Source: JAIRTY01 sp050257395 (GTDB lineage Bacteria > Actinomycetota > Actinomycetes > Streptosporangiales > Streptosporangiaceae). Taken from it: 34,319 nucleotides of DNA. How positions within the stretch are numbered: position 1 is the first letter of the stretch; the number at the start of each line of letters is the position of its first letter. The notes under the pieces were generated by a model. That model was not told the DNA's origin, did not search any database, and worked only from the letters and a program-made list of their open reading frames with translations. The translations under genes were made by a program, and so were the position numbers. This document shows positions 21,197 to 27,337 of this stretch, one piece after another. The stretch lies in the NCBI GenBank assembly GCA_050257395.1, contig JBLMWU010000113.1, positions 1 to 34,319 of the forward strand, in the 5' to 3' direction.

Positions 21197-22690
21197 TCAC
21201 TGGCCCCGTTCGCCGAACCAGCCGGCCAGCCTGCCGCCGCGGCTGACCGCCCGCAGCCGCCGTTCGGTCCGGTCCCGGGCCTGCGCCGTGGCGACGATCA
21301 GCACCCGGTCGCCGGACCGCAGCGCGGTGGCGGGATCCGGGACGAACCCGCGGCCGTCCCGGACGATCAGGGCCACGTTCGCCTCCGCGGGCAGCCGGAG
21401 CTCGAACACCTCCACCCCGTGCAGCCGGGAGCCGGGCGGGATCTGGGCCTGGAGCAGGTCCGCGTGCAGGGATTCCAGCGGCGCCGCCTCCACCCCGATG
21501 TCCATGGGCTCGGCCGGCGCGGCCACCTGCAGCCGCCGCGCCAGCCACGGCAGGACCGGGCCCTGCAGCAGGGTGAAGACCACCACGACCACGAACACGA
21601 GGTCGAAGAGGCGGGTGGCACCCGGCAGGTGCGCGCTCACCGGGATCGCCGCCAGCACGATCGGGACCGCCCCGCGCAGCCCGGCCCAGGACAGGAACGC
21701 CTGCTGCCGCAACGGCACCCGCAGCGGCGCCGTGCAGAGCACCACCGCGGCGGGCCGGGCGATCAGCACCAGTGCCGACCCGGCCACCAGCGCGGGCACG
21801 ACCACGGCGGGCAGCCGCGCGGGCGACGCCAGCAGCCCGAGCATGACGAACAGGCCCATCTGCGCCAGCCAGGCGACGCCTTCCGCGAATCCCCGGGTGG
21901 CCGGGCCGTGCGGCAGCCGGACGTTGCCCAGCACCAGCGCGGCCAGGTAGACGGCGATGAACCCGCTCGCGCGCGCCAGCGCGGCCGCCCCGTAGCTGCC
22001 GACGATGAGGGCGAGCACCGCGATCGGGTACAGGCCGGAGGCGGGCAGCGCCACCCGCCGCAGCGCGAACGCGCCCGCCACGCCGACGGCCAGCCCGATC
22101 ACCGCGCCGGCCAGCAGCGCGTACGTCACCAGCCCGGGGATGATCGCCGGGCCGGCCGGATGCGGGCCCGCGCCGCTCAGCAGGCTCACCGCCAGCACCG
22201 CGGGCGCGTCGTTGAGCCCTGACTCCGCCTCCAGCATCCCGGACAGCCGGGGCGGCAGCGGCAGCCTGCGCAGGACCGAGAACACCGCGGCGGCGTCGGT
22301 CGGCGCGAGCACCGCCCCCAGCAGCAGCGCGATGCGCCAGGTCAGGGCGAGCGCCAGGTGGGCGATCACCGCCACGATCAGCATGCTCACGGCCACGCCG
22401 ACGGTGGCGAGCAGGACCGCGGCGGGCGCCGCGGACCGCGCGTGCCGCCAGTTGGTGGTCAGGCCGCCCTCGGCCAGGATCAGCACCAGCGCGCTGAGCC
22501 CCAGGACCTGCGCCAGCTCCGCGTTGCTGAAGCGGATGCCGAAACCCGACTCGCCCAGCGCCAGGCCGAGGCCCAGGAAGATCAGCAGGCCGGGCAGGCC
22601 GATCTGGTGCGACACCCGGGCCGCCACGATCGCGGCGAGCACCACCGCGGCACCCAGCAGCAGCACCGGGCCCAGGTCACCCGCGTTCAC
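21197..22690 (-). CDS. CPA1-type cation/proton antiporter with TrkA-C domain (NhaP2/CvrA-like)
   Basis: 497 residues. A 12-13 helix CPA1 antiporter domain (about 1-385) contains LVLILAEGGLTTNW, LGAVLAPTDAAAVFSVLRR (the family's TDAA region) and EAESGLNDAPAVLAV (essential Asp, 'ND' motif). It is followed by a cytosolic TrkA-C domain (about 405-475) with LRLPAEANVALIVRDGRGFVPDPATALRSGDRVLIV given here in outline. This architecture matches K+/H+ antiporters of the NhaP2/CvrA type, which respond to nucleotide ligands. GTG start with GAGGGC upstream. The 3' end is convergent with the malic enzyme gene; the 5' side faces a 369-base non-coding region shared with the epoxide hydrolase. Confidence 0.9.
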   Translation of the reverse strand: MNAGDLGPVLLLGAAVVLAAIVAARVSHQIGLPGLLIFLGLGLALGESGFGIRFSNAELAQVLGLSALVLILAEGGLTTNWRHARSAAPAAVLLATVGVAVSMLIVAVIAHLALALTWRIALLLGAVLAPTDAAAVFSVLRRLPLPPRLSGMLEAESGLNDAPAVLAVSLLSGAGPHPAGPAIIPGLVTYALLAGAVIGLAVGVAGAFALRRVALPASGLYPIAVLALIVGSYGAAALARASGFIAVYLAALVLGNVRLPHGPATRGFAEGVAWLAQMGLFVMLGLLASPARLPAVVVPALVAGSALVLIARPAAVVLCTAPLRVPLRQQAFLSWAGLRGAVPIVLAAIPVSAHLPGATRLFDLVFVVVVVFTLLQGPVLPWLARRLQVAAPAEPMDIGVEAAPLESLHADLLQAQIPPGSRLHGVEVFELRLPAEANVALIVRDGRGFVPDPATALRSGDRVLIVATAQARDRTERRLRAVSRGGRLAGWFGERGQ

Positions 22691-23059
22691 CGCTGCCCTC
22701 GCATGGCCCGCTCCCCGGTCCGGCCGCTGCTGACACCAGTCTGCCCGATCAGCGGTCAGCAGCCTGGCGCGGCCGCTGCCCGCCGCTGCGCCGCGGGCCG
22801 GCCGGGGGCTGGCGGCCGACTCCTGGACCGGGTGACCTACCCTGCCCCTGGCCGCCCGGGCTCACCGGCCGTGCCGCAGCCCGGGCAGGGTCACAGCCGG
22901 GCCTCGGGCCGGATCGCCGCGGCGGATCCCGCGGGCTGCAACCTACCCGCCGGATCCGAGGAATGAGAAGGATATTCTCACTAGCGGATAGCGTCGTTGC
23001 GGCCATTACCGGCCCGCCGGCGGTGCGATACGGTGAGCCCGCCGAGCCGGGAGGTACAC
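22691..23059. other. Non-coding region between antiporter and epoxide-hydrolase genes
   Basis: 369 bases without a supported gene. The left two thirds is GC-rich with no coherent frame of its own. The right third (22960-23000) turns AT-richer and holds the TGAGAA/TTCTCA dyad. It must contain divergent promoters for both neighbours; I could not place convincing -35/-10 pairs. Confidence 0.6.
22964..22980. promoter_or_regulatory. 17-bp dyad (operator candidate) upstream of the epoxide hydrolase gene
   Basis: TGAGAA-GGATA-TTCTCA is a perfect inverted repeat with 6-base arms and a 5-base centre. It is AT-rich in an otherwise GC-rich stretch, so it stands out from the background. It lies 80 bases before the epoxide hydrolase GTG and 274 bases from the antiporter start. 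Size and form suit a TetR-, MarR- or Fur-type dimer. Confidence 0.5.
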
Positions 23060-24196
23060 GTGAGCGGTGAGATCACCCCGTTTCAGATCGCCATTCCTGA
23101 CGCCGACCTGGCCGACCTCGCCGACCGGCTGGCCCGCACCCGCTGGCCGGAGCCCGAGCCGGTCCGCGACTGGACCCAGGGCGTCCCGCTCGGCTACCTC
23201 CGGGACCTGTGCCGCCACTGGGCCGGCGGATACGACTGGCGTGCCCGCGAGGCGCGGCTCAATTCCTTCCCGCAGTTCCGGACCAGCATCGACGGGCTCG
23301 GCATCCACTTCCTGCACGTCCGCTCGCCTGCCGCGGACGCGCTGCCGCTGGTGCTGACGCACGGCTGGCCCGGCTCTGTCGTGGAGTTCCTCGACGTCAT
23401 CGGCCCGCTCACCGACCCCGCCGCGCACGGCGGTGACCCGGCCGACGCCTTCCACGTCGTGTGCCCGTCGCTGCCGGGCTACGGGTTCAGCGACCGGCCG
23501 TCCGAAACGGGCTGGAACATCGAGCGGATCGCCACCGCCTGGGCCACCCTCATGGAACGGCTCGGCTACTCCCGCTACGGGGCGCAGGGCGGCGACTGGG
23601 GCTCGATGATTACATCCTGCCTGGGCAGCATCCGCCCCGGGCAGGTGGCGGGCGTGCACATCAACATGGTGATCGCCGGCCCCGGCCCGGACGACGGGGA
23701 GCCGACCGCGGCCGAGACGGCCGCGCTGGAGGCCATGCGGCACTACGACCAGCAGGACTCGGGGTATTCCAAGCAGCAGTCCACCCGCCCGCAGACGCTC
23801 GGCTACGCGCTCGCCGACTCGCCCGTGGGGCAGTGCGCGTGGATCCTGGAGAAGTTCTGGAGCTGGACCGACACCGGCGGGGACCCGGTCGGCGCCCGCG
23901 GCGCCGACCGCATTCTCGACAACGTCATGCTGTACTGGCTGACCAACACCAGCGCCAGCTCAGCGCGGCTGTATTGGGAGAGCTTCCGCAACTTCCGGCT
24001 CGGGACCGTCGAGGTGCCGACCGGGGCGTCGATCTTCCCCCGGGAGATCTTCCGGCCGTCCCGGCGCTGGGCGGAGCGCCAGTATCCCCACCTCGTCTAC
24101 TGGCAGGAGCTGGACCGGGGCGGCCACTTCGCGGCCTTCGAGCAGCCCGCGCTGTTCGTGGATGAGGTGCGGGCGTTCTTCCGCCAGGTCCGCTGA
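23060..24196 (+). CDS. Epoxide hydrolase (alpha/beta hydrolase with EHN domain)
   Basis: 378-residue microsomal-type epoxide hydrolase family member. The N-terminal EHN lid segment (about 1-95) contains TPFQIAIPDADLADLADRLARTRWP and the DWTQGVPLGYLRDLCRHWAGGYDW stretch. The core has the oxyanion motif HGWPGS (His101), the nucleophile elbow GGDWGS (Asp179), and a catalytic His in GGHFAAFEQP (His356). The lid tyrosines are likely within the middle segment (HYDQQDSGYSKQQ). Start: GTG at 23060 with GGGAGG six bases upstream; the frame is open to 22997 without support. Ends 13 bases from the convergent thioesterase gene. Would open epoxides of xenobiotics or of pathway intermediates; substrate unknown. 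Confidence 0.92.
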   Translation: MSGEITPFQIAIPDADLADLADRLARTRWPEPEPVRDWTQGVPLGYLRDLCRHWAGGYDWRAREARLNSFPQFRTSIDGLGIHFLHVRSPAADALPLVLTHGWPGSVVEFLDVIGPLTDPAAHGGDPADAFHVVCPSLPGYGFSDRPSETGWNIERIATAWATLMERLGYSRYGAQGGDWGSMITSCLGSIRPGQVAGVHINMVIAGPGPDDGEPTAAETAALEAMRHYDQQDSGYSKQQSTRPQTLGYALADSPVGQCAWILEKFWSWTDTGGDPVGARGADRILDNVMLYWLTNTSASSARLYWESFRNFRLGTVEVPTGASIFPREIFRPSRRWAERQYPHLVYWQELDRGGHFAAFEQPALFVDEVRAFFRQVR

Positions 24197-24209
24197 TGGC
24201 GCGGGCGGC

Positions 24210-24941
24210 TCAGTCGTGGGCCACCGCGGGATCCGCGGTGCCCGGGACCGCGCCGCGGAACAGCCGGGCGGCCTGCTCGGGGCGCAGCACCACGAACGTG
24301 CCGGTGGCCTCGACCAGGACGGTGCCGGGATCGGCGGCGGTGGTGATGGCGCCGTGCGCGGTGACCCGCCGCCCGGTCACCTCGCCCACCGCGGCGGTGA
24401 CGCGCAGCGCGGTCTGCAGCGGCACCGGCGCCCGGTAGCGCATGTCCAGGGCGACCGTCATGCCGGGGCGGCCCGCCGAGCCTGCGGCATAGCCGAGCAG
24501 CTGGTCCAGCAGCATGGCGCTGACACCGCCGTGCACATAGGTCGGCGGCCCTTCATAGGCCAGGCCGAGGGTGCAGGTGCCCACCACGGTGCCGCCGGCG
24601 ACCTCGACGCGGAGCGGCGGGGCGAGCGGGCTGCCGGTGCCGGTCACCGGGTTGTACATGCGGAAACCGCCGAGCAGGTCATCGGCGCTCGGCGGCTGGT
24701 CCCTGGTGCGTGCCCGCTGGCGCAGCGGGGCGGCCGCGGCGCGGACCTGGGCGGTCACCGCGCGCAGGTCGCCCGCGGGCACCTCGGTGGCGGCCGCCGC
24801 CTCGATCAGGTCGCGCAGCGCGTCACCGAGCCCGGTGATGGCGGCGCGGCGGTCGCGGAGCGCCTCGTCCGCCGCGGCCGGGCCGGTGGCCAGCGGGTGA
24901 TGGCCGCGCCCGCCCTCTCCTGCCGGACCGCTCTCCGCCAC
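24210..24941 (-). CDS. Hotdog-fold thioesterase (PaaI/4HBT family)
   Basis: 243-residue protein; the hotdog domain occupies roughly residues 110-235. The family mark is YVHGGVSAMLLDQLLGYAA (HGG plus the acidic residue on the long helix), followed by MTVALDMRYRAPVPLQ. The N-terminal 80 residues are helical (RDRRAAITGLGDALRDLIEAAAAT) and resemble the extension seen in actinobacterial thioesterases of this type. The frame is open to 25373, but I take the GTG at 24941 (AGGGAG seven bases before); residues upstream of that are low-complexity and Arg/Ala-rich. Likely hydrolyses an acyl-CoA. Convergent with the epoxide hydrolase and divergent from the mannosyltransferase. Confidence 0.82.
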   Translation of the reverse strand: MAESGPAGEGGRGHHPLATGPAAADEALRDRRAAITGLGDALRDLIEAAAATEVPAGDLRAVTAQVRAAAAPLRQRARTRDQPPSADDLLGGFRMYNPVTGTGSPLAPPLRVEVAGGTVVGTCTLGLAYEGPPTYVHGGVSAMLLDQLLGYAAGSAGRPGMTVALDMRYRAPVPLQTALRVTAAVGEVTGRRVTAHGAITTAADPGTVLVEATGTFVVLRPEQAARLFRGAVPGTADPAVAHD

Positions 24942-25074
24942 CGCATCGCTCCCTGATCCTCGCCCTGACTGCCTGCGGTGACCGATTATCGCGCCCGGCC
25001 GGGCGCGGGCCGGCAGCCGGGCCGGCCGCTGCGGCCCCCCGCGGGCCTGCGCCGCCCGCCGCCGCGATTGACGG

Positions 25075-25087
25075 GCCGGTAACCGGC
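25075..25087. promoter_or_regulatory. 13-bp perfect inverted repeat between thioesterase and mannosyltransferase genes
   Basis: GCCGGT-A-ACCGGC, with 6-base arms around one base. A TTGACG hexamer (25068-25073, like a -35 on the + strand) sits immediately to its left, so a protein bound here would cover the spacer of that promoter. No good -10 was found at the expected place (CAATGG at 25091). Confidence 0.35.
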
Positions 25088-25188
25088 AGGCAATGGGCAT
25101 CGCACTCTGTTGCACAGATCTCGCAAAGAGCAGCAATTCCGGGGTCAAACCCGCTTGAAATGCCCATTTCGCCGGTAAATCTCCGTCC

Positions 25189-26409
25189 ATGCCGGAGGCC
25201 GGAGCCGCTGCCGCGCCGGGCGCCCGCCCCGCTGCCGGGACGGGTGCGGACCCGCGTGCCCGGCCAGGCGCGGCGGCGCTGCGGCGGGCCCTGCTGGCGG
25301 CCGGTCCGCCGGCCGCCGCCCTGCTGGCCGCGAACCTGCTGTGGCTGACAGCCGCCCAGGCCAGCCGGCACAATTACCTCCGCTCGCGGCTGTGGGTCCG
25401 CTACGACTCGCTGCACTACCTGCAGATCGCCGGGCACGGCTACACCTTCATGTCCTGCGCCGGGCATTCGCTGCACTACGGCAAGGGCTACTGGTGCGGG
25501 GACGCGGGCTGGTTCCCTGGCTACCCGGCGCTGATCTGGGTGCTGGGGCGGCTGGGCCTGCCCGGCCCGGACGCCGGCGTGGTGATCTCCTCGGCGGCCG
25601 GGCTCGCCATGCTGGCGCTGCTGTGGAACGGGTTTCTGGTGCAGCGGCGGGACGCCAGCTCGCTGCTGGCGCTGGGCATGGCCGCGTTCTTCTTCGGCCA
25701 GGTCTACCAGCGGGCCGTGTTCCCGATCTCGCTGGAGCTGTTCCTGCTGCTGGCGGTGATCTGGCTGGCAGCGCGGCGGCGGTGGGTGGCCGCCGGGCTC
25801 GCGGGGGCCGCCGCGGCGTTCACGTACTCCACCGGGTTCCTGGTGGCGCTGGCGGTGGCGACGTGGGTGCTGGCGGACCGGCAGGCCGGGCCGGTCAGGT
25901 CCAGGGCGGCGGCGGCGGCGCTGACCGGCGGGCTGAGCGCCCTCGGCGTGGCCGCCGTGCTGGTGGTCCAGTTTCTGGACACCGGCGTGTGGGGGGCGTT
26001 CTTCCGGGTCCAGGCGAAGTACCACTACCACGGGCTGCACCCGCCGTACCAGAAGTTCCTGGTGACCGTGCGGCCGCTGCTGCACCACCACGCCGGGCTG
26101 GGTGCGGCGCCCGCAGCCCAGACGCTGCTGGCCGCGGTCTTCTGCCTGTCCCTGGTCGCGGTGGCGGCCTGGCACCGCGGGCGGCTCACGGCCGCCGAGC
26201 GGCTGGTGCTCTCGGCCACCCTGTGGTTCTGGCTGTTCCCGCTCTGCCTGGGCGCCGGGCTCGACCTGTACCGCAGCGAGGCGCTGCTGGTGCCCGCGGT
26301 GGTGCTGGCCCGCCGGCTGCCAGCGGCGGTGCAGGTGCTGTTCCTGCTGGCCATGGTGCCGCTGGCGTACGCCATGAGCGTGCTGTTCTTCAAGCGGGTG
26401 CTGATCTGA
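25189..26409 (+). CDS. Integral membrane mannosyltransferase-like protein (PIG-V/GT-C type)
   Basis: 406 residues with about nine hydrophobic segments spread over the chain, a GT-C fold signature. The early loop reads RYDSLHYLQIAGHGY, close to the WDSxxYxxIAxxGY motif of the GPI mannosyltransferase PIG-V family. AGWFPGYPALIWVL follows, matching the 'FFPGYP' motif. Bacterial homologues use polyprenyl-phosphate sugars to glycosylate lipids or proteins at the outer membrane face. The first 40 residues are Ala/Pro-rich and poorly conserved-looking, and no Shine-Dalgarno precedes the ATG, so the start is uncertain. It is followed by the nucleotidyltransferase gene after about 60-110 bases on the same strand. 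Confidence 0.75.
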   Translation: MPEAGAAAAPGARPAAGTGADPRARPGAAALRRALLAAGPPAAALLAANLLWLTAAQASRHNYLRSRLWVRYDSLHYLQIAGHGYTFMSCAGHSLHYGKGYWCGDAGWFPGYPALIWVLGRLGLPGPDAGVVISSAAGLAMLALLWNGFLVQRRDASSLLALGMAAFFFGQVYQRAVFPISLELFLLLAVIWLAARRRWVAAGLAGAAAAFTYSTGFLVALAVATWVLADRQAGPVRSRAAAAALTGGLSALGVAAVLVVQFLDTGVWGAFFRVQAKYHYHGLHPPYQKFLVTVRPLLHHHAGLGAAPAAQTLLAAVFCLSLVAVAAWHRGRLTAAERLVLSATLWFWLFPLCLGAGLDLYRSEALLVPAVVLARRLPAAVQVLFLLAMVPLAYAMSVLFFKRVLI

Positions 26410-26465
26410 GCCACCGCGGCCGGCGGGCCAGCCGGCCGGCACGCTCGCCGCCGCCATTTCGGCGA

Positions 26466-26471
26466 TATCGT
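26466..26471 (+). promoter_or_regulatory. -10-like TATCGT before the nucleotidyltransferase gene
   Basis: TATCGT fits TANNNT. A start site seven to nine bases downstream falls at 26478-26480, where a GTG begins. No -35 match was found (GCTCGC at the 17-bp distance). Weak support; relevant only to the start choice of the next gene. Confidence 0.25.
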
Positions 26472-26479
26472 GGCTCTTC

Positions 26480-26521
26480 GTGATCCATCTGGCCTTCCGC
26501 ACCGGGTTCCCGCCCGGATGA
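26480..26521 (+). other. Possible 13-codon leader peptide overlapping the nucleotidyltransferase start
   Basis: GTG at 26480 opens a frame for MIHLAFRTGFPPG that stops at TGA 26519-26521. This overlaps the ATG at 26518 as ATGA, the classic translational-coupling junction. The downstream ATG has no Shine-Dalgarno of its own. The peptide may simply be chance in short GC-rich DNA. Confidence 0.25.
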
Positions 26522-27270
26522 GCACCGGCGAGCCGGACATGGTGGCTGCGGGCCGCGCCATCGTGGCCTCCGCCGCCGCCCGCGCCATTCCGGTCCGCCT
26601 GGTCGGCGGGGTGGCGATCTGGCTGCGCGGGTCGGCGGCGGCCCGCGCCGCTCTCGGCCGCAGCTACCCGGACATCGACCTGGTGGCGCACAAGCGGCAG
26701 TCCCGGGCGCTGCGCTCGCTGCTGGAGGAGACGGGCTTCGAGCCCGAGCGGGTGTTCAACGCCACGCACGGGGCCAAGCGGCTGCTGTACCACGGGCCGG
26801 GCGGCTGGCAGGTGGACGTGTTCCTGGACACCTTCGAGATGTCCCACACCCTGGACCTCGGCAGCCGGCTGGAGGCCGAGCCGGAGACGCTTGCCGCAGC
26901 CGAGCTGCTGCTGACCAAGCTGCAGATCGCCGAGGTCAACGCCAAGGACCTGTCCGACGTGGCCATGCTGCTCTGGGACCACGAGCCCGCCGGCGCCGAC
27001 GGGCCCGGGCTGCTCAATCTCGGGCCGGTGGCGGCCCGCTGCGCGGCCGACTGGGGCCTGTACACCACGGTGACCGACAACCTCCGGGCCTGCGCGGACC
27101 TGCTGGGCGAGCTGGTCCCCGCGGCGGCCGACCGGGACCGGATCGGCGGCCGCATCGCGGCGGTCACCGGCGCGGTGACCGCCGCCCCGAAGTCGCTGGG
27201 CTGGCAGGTGCGGGCCCGGGTGGGCCGCCGGATGCGCTGGTACCAGCTGCCCGAAGAGGTCACCCGGTGA
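26518..27270 (+). CDS. Stand-alone nucleotidyltransferase-fold protein
   Basis: About 250 residues. The N-terminal half has the pol-beta nucleotidyltransferase signature: the G[G/S] turn in LVGGVAIWLRG, the DxD metal pair in YPDIDLVAHK, and a third carboxylate in WQVDVFLD. The second half is helical (AAELLLTKLQIAEVNAKDLSDVAMLLW), as in AbiEii-like and other minimal NTases. The frame is open back to GTG 26470; I prefer ATG 26518. No AbiEi-like antitoxin or HEPN partner gene is adjacent; neighbours are a mannosyltransferase and a convergent NB-ARC/TPR ATPase. Target (protein, tRNA or small molecule) is unknown. Confidence 0.72.
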   Translation: MSTGEPDMVAAGRAIVASAAARAIPVRLVGGVAIWLRGSAAARAALGRSYPDIDLVAHKRQSRALRSLLEETGFEPERVFNATHGAKRLLYHGPGGWQVDVFLDTFEMSHTLDLGSRLEAEPETLAAAELLLTKLQIAEVNAKDLSDVAMLLWDHEPAGADGPGLLNLGPVAARCAADWGLYTTVTDNLRACADLLGELVPAAADRDRIGGRIAAVTGAVTAAPKSLGWQVRARVGRRMRWYQLPEEVTR

Positions 27271-27297
27271 CCGGGATCCGCCGCGCCGCCGGCGGCC

Positions 27298-27315
27298 GCG
27301 GCCCGGAAGGGCCGC
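27298..27315. terminator. Bidirectional hairpin between convergent nucleotidyltransferase and NB-ARC/TPR genes
   Basis: GCGGCCC-GGAA-GGGCCGC makes a perfect 7-bp GC stem closed by a GNRA-type tetraloop. It lies in the 67-base gap between two convergent stops. There is no T-run, as is common for actinobacterial terminators. Confidence 0.5.
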
Positions 27316-27337
27316 CCGCGGCGTAGCCCGGCGGCCG

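Noticed and set aside
24942..25373. N-terminal extension of the thioesterase frame
   Set aside because: Arg/Ala-rich with no homology-like pattern and no start signal; the GTG at 24941 has a proper Shine-Dalgarno.
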